DNA from: Rhodocyclales bacterium
GTDB taxonomy: Bacteria > Pseudomonadota > Gammaproteobacteria > Burkholderiales > Rhodocyclaceae
Length of the DNA: 64,000 bases
Direction of reading: 5' to 3'
Assembly: GCA_028292505.1 (NCBI GenBank)
Contig: JAQGMF010000012.1
Location: forward strand, 1 to 64,000
The notes under the pieces were generated by a model. The model saw only the letters and a list, made by a program, of their open reading frames with translations. It was not told the origin of the DNA and ran no database searches. The position numbers and the translations under genes were made by a program. This document shows positions 34,870-44,007 of the stretch, piece after piece. The stretch's first letter is position 1, and the number at the start of each line of letters is the position of its first letter.

Positions 34870-35952
34870 TCAGCGCCGGCTGTGCATGAAATCGTCAAAG
34901 CTCTTTTCGGCGACAGCGAACCACTGCAACTCTTCGTCGCGAAATTTCTTCCACGGCTCGTAGATTTTCTTCCACTTCGGATTCTTCGCCGCGTATTCGT
35001 CATAGAGTTCATCCGAAGCCTTGTTGGCCGCCAGCATGATCTCTCGGGAGAATCCACGTAGCTGCGTGCCGCCGACCGACACCAGACGACGCAATGCATT
35101 CACGTTCTTTACGTCGTAGCGCGCCTGCATTTCGAGATGCGCATAGGCACAGGCGTCTTCCAGAATCTGCTGATATTCCTTGGGCAGCTCCTGGAACTTC
35201 TTCTGGTTCACGTATAGCGAAAGTTGCGCGCTGCCTTCCCAGAAACCGGGGTAGTAGTAGTACTTCGCCACCTTGTTGAAACCGAGCTTCTCGTCGTCAT
35301 ACGGGCCGACCCATTCGACCGCGTCAATGGTGCCTTTTTCCAACGCCGGGTAGATGTCGCCACCGGCAATCTGCTGGGGGACAACACCCAGCTTGGCAAG
35401 CACGGGGCCGCCCAGGCCGCCGATGCGCATCTTCAAACCCTGCAAATCCTGGAGGGTTTTGATTTCCTTGCGATACCAGCCGCCCATCTGTGTGCCGGTG
35501 TTGCCGCAGGGAATGTTGTAGATGTTGTAGTCCTTGAAAAAATCGCGCAGCAGCTCCAGGCCGCCGCCCTCCCACATCCACGCCGACTGCTGACGACTAT
35601 TGAGGCCGAACGGAATGGCGGTGTCGAACGCAAAGGTCGTATCCTTGCCGATGAAATAATAGCCCGCGGTATGACAGCAATCGACGGTGCCATCCTTCAC
35701 GGCGTCTAGCACGCCGAGGCCGGGCACTATTTCGCCGGCAGCGAATATCTGGATTTCAAACTTGCCCCCGGTGGCAGCCTTGACGTGCTGCGACACTACT
35801 TCCGCCGCGGCGAAAATCGTATCCAGGCTTTTCGGGAAACTCGACGCGAGGCGCCATTTGATGGTCGGTGCAGATTGCGCCATGGCAGGCGCTACAGCCG
35901 CGCTCGTGGCCAGTCCAACGCTGGCTTTCTTCAAGAATGAACGACGTTCCAC
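34870..35952 (-). CDS. TRAP transporter substrate-binding protein (orphan, Tat-exported)
   Basis: 360 residues with a twin-arginine signal (ERRSFLKKASVGLATSAAVA). The DctP fold is shown by LKMRIGGLGGPVLAKLG, TIDAVEWVGPYDDEKLGF and YYYYPGFWEG, close to the group that binds 2-oxo acids or lactate-like ligands. GTG 35952 with AGGAGGAG upstream is preferred over an ATG 30 bp earlier. No TRAP permease genes are adjacent; the only set in this window, at 41-44 kb, has its own binding protein. Confidence 0.88.
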   Translation of the reverse strand: MERRSFLKKASVGLATSAAVAPAMAQSAPTIKWRLASSFPKSLDTIFAAAEVVSQHVKAATGGKFEIQIFAAGEIVPGLGVLDAVKDGTVDCCHTAGYYFIGKDTTFAFDTAIPFGLNSRQQSAWMWEGGGLELLRDFFKDYNIYNIPCGNTGTQMGGWYRKEIKTLQDLQGLKMRIGGLGGPVLAKLGVVPQQIAGGDIYPALEKGTIDAVEWVGPYDDEKLGFNKVAKYYYYPGFWEGSAQLSLYVNQKKFQELPKEYQQILEDACAYAHLEMQARYDVKNVNALRRLVSVGGTQLRGFSREIMLAANKASDELYDEYAAKNPKWKKIYEPWKKFRDEELQWFAVAEKSFDDFMHSRR

Positions 35953-36017
35953 TTGAGCTCCTCCTATGTCAGTTTTGAACAAACGACTGCAACACGACCG
36001 GCCCCAACCTGTGAATC

Positions 36018-37376
36018 TTATGCGCCGGCGACCGTCATGCCTTCAATCAACATCGACGGCGCCTGCTTGCCGCCGCGCACGATCACATCATTGCCCAGCG
36101 CCACGATATTGCGGAACATATCGCGCATATTGCCGGCAATGGTGATTTCCTGAACAGGGTACTGTATGACACCGTTCTCGATCCAATACCCCGCTGCGCC
36201 GCGCGAATAATCGCCCGTCACGTAGTTGACGCCCTGCCCGAGCAGTTCCGTTACCAGCAGGCCGCGCGACACGCTGCCCACCAGTTCGGCAAAACTTTGC
36301 TGGCCTGCGGCGAGAATCAGGTTGTGACTGCCGCCGGCATTGCCGGTGGTTTGCATACCGAGTTTTCGCGCCGAATAGCTACCCAGGAAATAGCCTTGCA
36401 GCACACCGTTCTTCACTACATCGCGCGGCGCCGTGGCCACGCCTTCGTCGTCATACGGTGTGCTCGACTGTGCGCCGGGAAGGTGTGGATTCTCGGTGAT
36501 ACTAATATGCGGAGCGAATATTTCCTGACCGATGGTATCGAGCAGGAAAGATGACTTGCGATACAAGCTGCCGCCGCTCACTGCATTGACGAAACTGCCA
36601 AGTAGTCCACAGGCCAGCGGCGCTTCGAAGATCACCGGCACCGCGCAGGTTGCCACACGACGCGCACCCAAACGCGACAGCGCGCGACGCGCGGCGTAGT
36701 CGCCAATTTCCTCGGGCGCGGCGAGCTGGTCGGCATCGCGGCGCGAGCTGTACCAGTCGTCGCGCTGCATGTCCTCGCCCTCGCCAGCGATGACCGAACA
36801 GGAGATCGAATGACGCGAGGTTGAGAAGCCATCGAGAAAACCATTGCTGTTGCCGGAGATGAATTGCGATTCCTGGCGGGCCGCCGAGGCGCCCTCGGAA
36901 TTGCGGATTTCCGGGCTCACCGCAAACGCGGCAGCTTCGCAGCGCCGCGCCAGTTCGACCGCGCCTTCAATTGGCAAAGTCCAGGGGTGGTAGAGCTGCA
37001 AATCATCCGTGAAACTCGACGGTCCGTGCCACAGGAGAGTCTCATCGGCGAGGCCCGCGCAATTATCTTCGGCTGTGAAGCTGGCAATCGACAAGGCCGC
37101 GTCCACCGCCGCGCGAATCGCCGCACGCGAGAAATCTGACGAGCTGGCATGGCCACGCCGCTGACCGATATAAACGGAAACACCGAGGCCCTTATCGCGG
37201 TTGTACTCGATGGTTTCGACCTCGCCACGCCGCACGGTGACCGAGTGACCGAAGCCCTCGGACACATCGGTCTCGCAAGCCGTGGCGCCACGATGGCGCG
37301 CGTAATCGAGAACTTCCTGAGCGATTTCCTGCAACTGGGTGCGGGAATAACTGAAACCATCTTTCTTGCGCGGCAT
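36018..37376 (-). CDS. pmbA: Metalloprotease PmbA/TldE
   Basis: 452 residues, family-typical. Shows the early segment ETDVSEGFGHSVTVRRGEVET with GLGVSVYIGQRRGHASS, and late NYVTGDYSRGAAGYWIENG. TldE is the partner of the TldD protease in peptide maturation (microcin B17, and CcdA degradation in E. coli). TldD is not in this window. Divergent from darP, a neighbourhood common in Betaproteobacteria. Confidence 0.95.
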   Translation of the reverse strand: MPRKKDGFSYSRTQLQEIAQEVLDYARHRGATACETDVSEGFGHSVTVRRGEVETIEYNRDKGLGVSVYIGQRRGHASSSDFSRAAIRAAVDAALSIASFTAEDNCAGLADETLLWHGPSSFTDDLQLYHPWTLPIEGAVELARRCEAAAFAVSPEIRNSEGASAARQESQFISGNSNGFLDGFSTSRHSISCSVIAGEGEDMQRDDWYSSRRDADQLAAPEEIGDYAARRALSRLGARRVATCAVPVIFEAPLACGLLGSFVNAVSGGSLYRKSSFLLDTIGQEIFAPHISITENPHLPGAQSSTPYDDEGVATAPRDVVKNGVLQGYFLGSYSARKLGMQTTGNAGGSHNLILAAGQQSFAELVGSVSRGLLVTELLGQGVNYVTGDYSRGAAGYWIENGVIQYPVQEITIAGNMRDMFRNIVALGNDVIVRGGKQAPSMLIEGMTVAGA

Positions 37377-37443
37377 GCGTCGTGTCCGGGGAGGCTGTTC
37401 TGTGAGGGCTATAATCTTAGCCTGTTAATGAAGATCGGTTGGT

Positions 37444-37995
37444 ATGCAAGAATCGGATCACCAGGAAGATTTCGGCCCCAGTAAGTCGCAGAAGAAGCGC
37501 GACATGCATGCACTACAGGAGCTTGGCGAAGAGTTGGTCAAGCTTTCCAAGGAACGGCTGGCGAAGATCGACATCTCCGATAATCTGCGCGACGCGGTGC
37601 GTGACGCGCAACGCATGCCGGGCCGCAACGAAGCGCTGCGTCGCCAGATGCAATACATCGGCAAACTGATGCGCGAAGCCGATGCCGCGCCTATCCGTGC
37701 CGCGCTGGACGCCATCAACGGCGTCTCGCGCGCCGAGACGGCACGCATGCATCGACTGGAAGGTCTGCGCGAGCGCCTGATCGAGGACGAACACGTCATC
37801 GGCGAAATCGCCACGCAGTATCCTGGCGCCGATCTGCAACACCTCAGACAGATGCGCCGCAATGCCATCCGGGAAAAAGAGCTGAATCGTCCGCCGCGCG
37901 CTTTCCGTGAAATATATCAGGCCCTGCGCGAACTCGACCTCGGCGGCGGCCAGCGCGGTGATAACGACGATGATGAGGAAGTTGCGGATGAGTGA
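37444..37995 (+). CDS. darP: Ribosome-associated protein DarP (YjgA, DUF615)
   Basis: 183 residues: KSQKKRDMHALQELGEELVKL opens the DUF615 family, split as KSQKKRDMHALQ and LGEELVKL, with the later RQMQYIGKLMREAD. E. coli YjgA/DarP helps late assembly of the 50S ribosomal subunit. The tail is acidic (DDDEEVADE). Overlaps mogA by TGATG. Confidence 0.94.
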   Translation: MQESDHQEDFGPSKSQKKRDMHALQELGEELVKLSKERLAKIDISDNLRDAVRDAQRMPGRNEALRRQMQYIGKLMREADAAPIRAALDAINGVSRAETARMHRLEGLRERLIEDEHVIGEIATQYPGADLQHLRQMRRNAIREKELNRPPRAFREIYQALRELDLGGGQRGDNDDDEEVADE

Positions 37996-38618
37996 TGAAT
38001 ATGGGTGAACTTCCTGTCGCCGCGAGCGCCGACAATCCCTTTGTCATCGGCCTGGTCTCCATCAGCGACCGCGCATCGAGCGGCGCCTACGAGGATAAAG
38101 GCCTCCCGGCCTTGCTGGAGTGGTTTGGCATAGCGCTGGACTCGCCCTGGCGAGCCGAGCAGCGGCTCATTCCCGACGAAAAAACACGTATCGAGCAAAC
38201 GCTCATCGAGCTCGCCGACCAGGTGGGCTGTCACCTCATTGTGACGACCGGCGGCACCGGCCCGGCGCCGCGCGACGTCACGCCCGAAGCCACACTGGCC
38301 ATCGGTGAGCGCGAAATGCCCGGCTTCGGCGAAGAAATGCGCCGCATTTCGCGCCACTTCGTGCCAACAGCGATCCTGTCGCGGCAGACCGCTGTCATAC
38401 GCGGCAGCAGTCTCATCATCAATCTGCCGGGACAACCGAAGGCCATCCGCGAGACGCTCGAAGGTCTCCGCGATGCCGATGGCAAGCTCGACGTCGCAGG
38501 CATCTTCAGCGCCGTTCCCTATTGCATCGACCTCATCGGCGGCCCGTACGTGAAAACCCACCCTGATATCTGCCATGCATTTCGGCCAAAAAACGCGCCG
38601 AAACCACAGGAAAACTGA
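37995..38618 (+). CDS. mogA: Molybdopterin adenylyltransferase MogA
   Basis: About 207 residues with the MoCF_biosynth motifs VSISDRASSGAYEDKG and LIVTTGGTGPAPRDVTPEAT. MogA activates molybdopterin with AMP before molybdate insertion. Start at ATG 37995 overlaps the darP stop; GTG 37992 and ATG 38001 are alternatives. The rest of the molybdenum cofactor pathway is not in this window. Confidence 0.93.
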   Translation: MNMGELPVAASADNPFVIGLVSISDRASSGAYEDKGLPALLEWFGIALDSPWRAEQRLIPDEKTRIEQTLIELADQVGCHLIVTTGGTGPAPRDVTPEATLAIGEREMPGFGEEMRRISRHFVPTAILSRQTAVIRGSSLIINLPGQPKAIRETLEGLRDADGKLDVAGIFSAVPYCIDLIGGPYVKTHPDICHAFRPKNAPKPQEN

Positions 38619-38819
38619 CCGAACATCACATTTTTCCTCGTTATGCAAATACCGCTTGCCAATTTCAAAAACAGAGGCCATTATCACGGGTACGATTTTC
38701 AAGTAGTGTCGCAGTGTGTCTTGCTTAGCGCCTTATTGGTGTTCTGGTTTGCCATCCCTCCTCTTGACTGTCGTAACCGGGCGTTTGCCCTTTTTGCAAT
38801 ATTTTTAGGACACATCAAC

Positions 38820-39026
38820 ATGGCAACTGGTACCGTCAAGTGGTTCAACGACTCCAAGGGTTTCGGCTTTATTACTCCTGATGGCGGCGGCGAAGACCTC
38901 TTCGCACATTTCTCCGCGATTCAGAACCAAGGCTTCAAGACCCTGGCCGAGAACCAACGCGTATCGTTCGATATCACTCAAGGCCCGAAGGGCAAGCAAG
39001 CTTCCAACATCCGCCCTGCGGAATAA
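38820..39026 (+). CDS. Cold-shock protein, CspA family
   Basis: 68 residues: [20 protein letters not shown] (RNP1) and DLFAHFSAI (RNP2), a single OB-fold that binds single-stranded RNA and DNA. AGGA lies upstream of ATG 38820. About 200 bp separate it from mogA, consistent with the long 5' leader of csp mRNAs. In-frame extension to 38643 lacks coding character. A perfect terminator follows. Confidence 0.96.
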   Translation: MATGTVKWFNDSKGFGFITPDGGGEDLFAHFSAIQNQGFKTLAENQRVSFDITQGPKGKQASNIRPAE

Positions 39027-39050
39027 GTTGGATTCAGATATCTGTACGAA

Positions 39051-39075
39051 AAGCCCGGCGCGCCGGGCTTTTTTT
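39051..39075 (+). terminator. Rho-independent terminator of the csp gene
   Basis: AAGCCCGGCG and CGCCGGGCTT form a perfect 10-bp stem followed by seven T bases in total, 24 bp after the csp stop. Confidence 0.95.
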
Positions 39076-39192
39076 GTGGCGCTCCGGTTTTGCATGATCG
39101 TGACACGCTGATGTCATAACCGGATCGGCGCAATTTCTCGCGCATACTGATCACTTATTTTTCATATTCAACAGCACAGGAAATCAGCCTCA

Positions 39193-39465
39193 ATGGCAAA
39201 AGAAGAACTACTGGAAATCGAAGGCGTTATTGATGAAGTACTGCCGGATACGCGTTTTCGCGTGACGCTGGAAAACGGCGTCGTCGTTATCGCATATGCC
39301 GCTGGCAAGATGCGCAAGCACCACATCCGCATGATTGCGGGCGATAAGGTCAGTCTGGAAATGTCACCTTACGATCTGACCAAGGCGCGCATCACCTTCC
39401 GCCACAAGACCCCTACCGGTCCCGGCCCGGCGCCCGCACCGCGCTCGAATACCTACAGACGCTAA
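39193..39465 (+). CDS. infA: Translation initiation factor IF-1 (stand-alone copy)
   Basis: 90 residues, with the S1/OB fold: [21 protein letters not shown], given here as [12 protein letters not shown] and FRVTLENG, then [19 protein letters not shown]. Longer than the common 72-residue IF-1 through a Pro/Arg tail ([15 protein letters not shown]). Betaproteobacteria often carry a second infA outside the ribosomal operon, with this type of tail; whether it is the main or an accessory factor is open. Confidence 0.93.
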   Translation: MAKEELLEIEGVIDEVLPDTRFRVTLENGVVVIAYAAGKMRKHHIRMIAGDKVSLEMSPYDLTKARITFRHKTPTGPGPAPAPRSNTYRR

Positions 39466-39779
39466 TGCTGTAACGGCTCGTCGGATCGCTGCGGGCGACA
39501 TGCTGGGCGTTGCCCAGGATACCGGCGTCCAGATCCGACCCTCTGCCAACGATTCTTCTGCAAAGGGTGCGCCCCGTCGCACGCAGGATCGTGCTGTGCC
39601 GACGTGCATGACATTTGCATTTTTGCCAGCTCTCGCATATTTCACGCTATTGCACAATAATTGTCGCCATGCGCCACGTCCCACCGTGGAGTGATGTGTC
39701 GACTGGCTGCGCCATGCCCATGCATAGCAAGCTGCTGTCGATTTGAGCCGTGGCACCAAAGCACTGCGGAGAGACTTCC
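39466..39779. other. Intergenic region between infA and glk
   Basis: About 314 bp. A small stem (CTGGGC-GTT-GCCCAG at 39503-39517) lies after infA without a T-run. Short open frames here have no family match or ribosome site. It should hold the glk promoter. Confidence 0.5.
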
Positions 39780-40748
39780 ATGCAACAAGGCATCCATCCC
39801 CTGGAAAGCGCCATCGTGGGCGATATCGGCGGCACCAACGCGCGCTTTGCACGCCTCGCTGCGAACGGCTCACCGCTGCAGATACTGACACTACGCTGCG
39901 CCGATTACGCGGGCCCCGCAGAAGCGCTGCAGGCTTATCTGTCACGTACGGAGGGCCCGGCTCCGCAAGCGGCTGCCATCGGCATTGCCAATCCGCTCGA
40001 TGGCGACCGCGTGCAGATGACCAATCACGCCTGGAATTTCTCCATCGAAGCGATGCGCCAGCAGCTTGGTCTGACGCGTCTGCAGTTTCTCAACGATTTC
40101 ACCGCCCTCGCACTTTCGCTGCCCTGGCTTGGCGACGATGATCGCCAACAGATAGGCGGCGGAAGCGCGCGTGCGGATTATGCAATCGGCGTTTTAGGCC
40201 CTGGCACCGGCTTGGGCGTTTCCGGCCTGCTGCCAACTCAGAACGGCTACGTACCGATCGAAGGCGAAGGCGGCCACGTAACGTTGGCCGGGCAGAACGA
40301 CGAAGAGCTCGCCGTCATCGCTGCATTGACGCGTGTTTTCCCGCATGTTTCCGCCGAGCGCGTGCTGTCTGGCCCTGGCATCGAAAATCTGCATAGCGCG
40401 CTCGCACAGGTGCGCGATGCACAGGCCCCGCAGCTCAGCGCGCCGCAAATCACCGCGCATGCCACGCAGGGGGATGACGCCTTGTGCGTCGATACGATGA
40501 ACATGTTCTGTGCCCTGCTGGGCACGCAGGCCGCCAATCTCGCCCTGACGCTTGGCGCGCGTGGTGGCGTCTACATCGGCGGCGGTATCGCGCCGCTCTT
40601 GGGCGAGTTTTTCGTTCGCTCGCCGTTCCGCAGACGCTTTGAGGACAAGGGGCGCTTTTCCGCTTATCTGGCCGATATCCCGACATGGGTTATTACAGCC
40701 CCCTATCCAGCGCTGCTGGGTGCTGCGGCGTTTTTACGCACATCCTGA
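39780..40748 (+). CDS. glk: Glucokinase
   Basis: 322 residues, the length of proteobacterial Glk, which phosphorylates glucose with ATP. Phosphate-binding IVGDIGGTNARFARL at the start, the sugar-binding FLNDFTALALSL, and GPGTGLGVSGLLP are present. GGAGAG lies before ATG 39780. No sugar transport gene sits beside it. Confidence 0.95.
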   Translation: MQQGIHPLESAIVGDIGGTNARFARLAANGSPLQILTLRCADYAGPAEALQAYLSRTEGPAPQAAAIGIANPLDGDRVQMTNHAWNFSIEAMRQQLGLTRLQFLNDFTALALSLPWLGDDDRQQIGGGSARADYAIGVLGPGTGLGVSGLLPTQNGYVPIEGEGGHVTLAGQNDEELAVIAALTRVFPHVSAERVLSGPGIENLHSALAQVRDAQAPQLSAPQITAHATQGDDALCVDTMNMFCALLGTQAANLALTLGARGGVYIGGGIAPLLGEFFVRSPFRRRFEDKGRFSAYLADIPTWVITAPYPALLGAAAFLRTS

Positions 40749-40754
40749 TTCAAC

Positions 40755-40772
40755 ATCCTGATTCGTCAGGAT
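40755..40772 (+). terminator. Stem-loop after glk (weak terminator)
   Basis: ATCCTGA and TCAGGAT pair around TTCG just after the glk stop. The T-run is poor, so termination strength is uncertain. The remaining 250 bp up to the TRAP operon hold nothing else I can assign. Confidence 0.55.
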
Positions 40773-41025
40773 CGCTTTGTGCCCTCGATGACCCCGAGGT
40801 GTTTCCACTCGCGGTTTGATCTGCGATCACTCACTGAATGTGATACAGGGCAATATTCTTTCGGCATAACGAGGCTTTTCTAGAAACTCGTTATGACACA
40901 AGGGAAAACCCCTAGCGGAATATTTAGCCGAAGCCCTTACCCTCTATGCCAGTCGTCAAAAGCCAAACCGGCAACCATCTGCTTTTTCATTCCGTTCCTT
41001 CATCGCGCAACACCCGGAGAAAGTC

Positions 41026-42003
41026 ATGAAAAAACGCGTACTTCTATTGCTGATAGCGCTGGGCTCATCCCCGGCGTTTTCGGCTGTTGAACTGAAGCTG
41101 GGCCATTTCGCCGCAGACGGCACGCCCAATGCGATTGCCGCCCTGCAGTTCAAGGCCAACGTTGAAAAACGCACCAATGGCGAAGTGAAGATCAACGTGT
41201 TCGGCAACAATGCATTGGGCAGCCCACCTGAAGTGCTGGAGCAAGTCATGCTGGGCGCGGTGGACATGAGCCTGTCCGGTCAGGATCAGCTCGCCAAGCA
41301 CTTTCCTTTCTACGACGTGATCAGTACGCCGTTCGCATTCACGGACTATGCGATGGCCGACAAGATCATCGATGGCGACTTCAAGGCCTGGGCCGAGCCG
41401 GAGCTTGCCAAAAAGGGATTGGTGCACCTGTCCGATTGGGAGTGGGGCTTTCGTCAGCTCACCAATTCCAAGAAGCCGGTCAACATCCCTGCAGACATGA
41501 AAGGCATGAAGATCCGCACGCCACCGGCATTCGCTTACCAGGCCTTCGTCGAAGCGGCGGGCGGCAATGCAGTGACAATCGCCTTCCCGGAACTCGTCAT
41601 GGCCATGAAGCAAGGCGTGGTGGATGGGCAGGAGAATCCGGTCGGCACCATCTACGCGCTCAAGCTCTACGAGACGCAGAAGTACATGACCATCCTCAAC
41701 TACACCTACAGCTCCATGGTTCACGTCGTGAACAAGAACAGCTGGGCCAAGCTCACGCCGGCGCAACAAAAGATCGTGCAGGAAGAGTCAGCCGCGGCAG
41801 CAAAGTTCGCGCGTAAAACCGTGCGCGATGAAGAGGCCGTTCAGCTCAAGGATCTCGAAACGACCAAGGGTATTGTCGTGAGCCGCCCCGACCTCGCCCC
41901 ATGGAAAGCTGCGATGGGGCCGGCCTGGGACAAGGTGAAAGCCAAGGTAGGTCCTGAAAACTTCACCCGCTTCATGGGCATGGTCGACAAGAACAGCAAA
42001 TAG
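41026..42003 (+). CDS. dctP: TRAP transporter substrate-binding protein, DctP family
   Basis: 325 residues with a Sec signal (MKKRVLLLLIALGSSPAFSA). DctP motifs: ELKLGHFAADGTPNAIAALQF, given as ELKLGHFA and PNAIAALQF, then MKGMKIRTPP and GVVDGQENPVGTIYALKLYE. Ligands of this family are C4-dicarboxylates, sugar acids and related organic acids. Heads a complete TRAP operon. Confidence 0.93.
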   Translation: MKKRVLLLLIALGSSPAFSAVELKLGHFAADGTPNAIAALQFKANVEKRTNGEVKINVFGNNALGSPPEVLEQVMLGAVDMSLSGQDQLAKHFPFYDVISTPFAFTDYAMADKIIDGDFKAWAEPELAKKGLVHLSDWEWGFRQLTNSKKPVNIPADMKGMKIRTPPAFAYQAFVEAAGGNAVTIAFPELVMAMKQGVVDGQENPVGTIYALKLYETQKYMTILNYTYSSMVHVVNKNSWAKLTPAQQKIVQEESAAAAKFARKTVRDEEAVQLKDLETTKGIVVSRPDLAPWKAAMGPAWDKVKAKVGPENFTRFMGMVDKNSK

Positions 42004-42125
42004 CCAAGTCGATGGCGGGATGCTCGCGAGGGCGCCCCGCTTCTTTGTTCCGGGCCATAAGGCCATGTCTTTTTATTCCATGACCACCCAGCGCGTGCCA
42101 CGCGCCTGCGGGGAGCCTTGCGCTG

Positions 42126-43412
42126 ATGCTGACCTTATCCATTTTTGCCGTACTGCTGCTCCTGCTGATGATCGACGTACCCATCGCGGTCGCCATCGGT
42201 CTGACCGCCATCGCCTTCTTCGTGGGCATGGGGCAAAGCAACTTCCTCATGATGCTGCCGCAGCGCATGTATTCAGGCACCACCGGCTTTACCTTACTGG
42301 CCATCCCCTTCTTCATTCTCGCCGGCAATCTGATGAATACCGGTGGCATAACGAAGCGCATCTTCCGGTTCGCCGGCGCGCTGGTCGGGCACGTCCCCGG
42401 CGGGCTCGGCCAGGTAAGCGTGATCTCGTCGATGATCTTTTCCGGCATGTCTGGCTCGGCTGTCGCCGATGCAGCGGGCCTCGGACAGATCCAGCATCGC
42501 GCCATGGTGGACGCTGGCTACAAGCCTGCCATCTCGGCCGCCATCGTGGCCAGTGCATCCACCATCGGCCCGGTGATTCCGCCATCGATTCCCTTCGTAC
42601 TGTATGGCGCGATTACCTCTGTTTCAGTCAGCCGCTTGTTCCTTGCCGGTGCGATACCCGGCGTGCTGATGGGCATCGCCATGATGATAGGCATCTGGAT
42701 GATGGCCGGCCCGCGTGGCTTGCCCAGCAGCCCGCGCGCTCATCTGCGCGAGATCACCGCAAGCTTCATCGCCGCCTTTTTCCCGCTGCTGGCGCCCGTC
42801 ATCATTATCGGCGGCATCACCACCGGCTTCTTTACGGCCACTGAAGCCTCAGTCATTGCAGCGCTGTATGCCTTGCTGCTCGGCTTTGCCTATCGCGATC
42901 TCAAGCTCAAGGATCTGCCGTCCATCCTGTTCGCGTCGCTCAAGCAAACCTGCGGCCTGATGTTCATCATTGCCACGGCCAATTTTTTCGGCTGGTTCAC
43001 GATTTTCGAACGCATCCCCGATGCACTCATCATGCAATTGACGGCGTTGGGAGCCTCGCCTGCTGCCTTCCTGTGGATCGTCATTGCCATCATTCTGGTG
43101 CTCGGCTGCTTCCTGGATGGCAATGCGATCTTCCTGATCACACTGCCGATCTTCATGAAACTGTGCCCGGCTTATGGCATTGACATGGTGAATTTCGGCG
43201 TCGTGATGACCTTGCTGATCATGATAGGCAACCTCACACCGCCGGTGGGCATGTGCCTGTTTGCGGTCGACAGCTTTGCAAAGGTAGGCGTATGGAAACT
43301 CGCCTGGGAGTGCTTGCCTTATCTCGTCGCCATTCTCGTGGTCACCGTCCTCTGCGCCTTCGTGCCAGAGATCTCGCTATGGCTGCCGAATCTCATGATG
43401 GGCAAAGGCTAG
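42126..43412 (+). CDS. dctM: TRAP transporter large permease, DctM family
   Basis: 428 residues with about 12 membrane segments. IPFFILAGNLMNTGGITKRI and GMSGSAVADAAGLGQIQ with IGPVIPPSIPFVLYGAI are signatures of DctM, the Na+-driven transport subunit. Preceded by 122 bp after dctP and followed by dctQ after 8 bp. Confidence 0.95.
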   Translation: MLTLSIFAVLLLLLMIDVPIAVAIGLTAIAFFVGMGQSNFLMMLPQRMYSGTTGFTLLAIPFFILAGNLMNTGGITKRIFRFAGALVGHVPGGLGQVSVISSMIFSGMSGSAVADAAGLGQIQHRAMVDAGYKPAISAAIVASASTIGPVIPPSIPFVLYGAITSVSVSRLFLAGAIPGVLMGIAMMIGIWMMAGPRGLPSSPRAHLREITASFIAAFFPLLAPVIIIGGITTGFFTATEASVIAALYALLLGFAYRDLKLKDLPSILFASLKQTCGLMFIIATANFFGWFTIFERIPDALIMQLTALGASPAAFLWIVIAIILVLGCFLDGNAIFLITLPIFMKLCPAYGIDMVNFGVVMTLLIMIGNLTPPVGMCLFAVDSFAKVGVWKLAWECLPYLVAILVVTVLCAFVPEISLWLPNLMMGKG

Positions 43413-43420
43413 GAACAATC

Positions 43421-43960
43421 ATGAAAAATTCAATCATTCGCGCCCTCAATCGTTTCGACCGCGCACTGACGCTGGCGCTCGAATGGATATGCATCGCCCT
43501 GTTCGCGTCGATTACGCTGATCCTGTCACTCAATATCTTCATCCGTTTCGTGCCGCTGATGTCCATGCACTGGTTCGATGAAATACTGGAGTTGCTGTAT
43601 GGAGCGCTGATTTTCTACGGCGCCGCTGCAGTATGGGTCACGCATAGTCACTTCAGCGTCGGCGACTGGATTTCCAAATATCTCAAGAGCGTGCGTGCGC
43701 GTTTCGCCTACCGCCTCATTGTCGAACTGTTTTCGCTGTTGTTCGCAGTGGTGTTCTTCAAATATGCATTTGACATTACATTGCAAACCGAAGAGCAAAC
43801 GACTGCATTCGCCATGTCGAAGAAATGGCTCTATGCCTGCATGCCGATTACCGGCGGCATCATGGTTCTGTATAGTTTGAAAAACATGTATCTGGAGCTG
43901 GCGAAAATCGCGAACCCGGCGCTAGACATCGACCTTGGACGCGAAGACCTCAATCACTGA
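43421..43960 (+). CDS. dctQ: TRAP transporter small permease, DctQ family
   Basis: 179 residues and four membrane helices. FVPLMSMHWFDEILELLYG, AAAVWVTHSHFSVG and LYACMPITGGIMVLYSL fit DctQ. ATG 43421 follows AGGA. Order P-M-Q differs from the common P-Q-M. Confidence 0.9.
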   Translation: MKNSIIRALNRFDRALTLALEWICIALFASITLILSLNIFIRFVPLMSMHWFDEILELLYGALIFYGAAAVWVTHSHFSVGDWISKYLKSVRARFAYRLIVELFSLLFAVVFFKYAFDITLQTEEQTTAFAMSKKWLYACMPITGGIMVLYSLKNMYLELAKIANPALDIDLGREDLNH

Positions 43961-44007
43961 GCGACGTCAGCGCACGCAGCGGTGACGCCCGATGCCGTCC
44001 GCCTCCA

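Noticed and set aside
38643-38819. Extended N-terminus of the cold-shock protein
   Set aside because: CspA-type proteins begin at MATGTVKWF, and this stretch is better explained as a long mRNA leader.
39500-39694. 64-residue frame between infA and glk
   Set aside because: No ribosome site or family resemblance.
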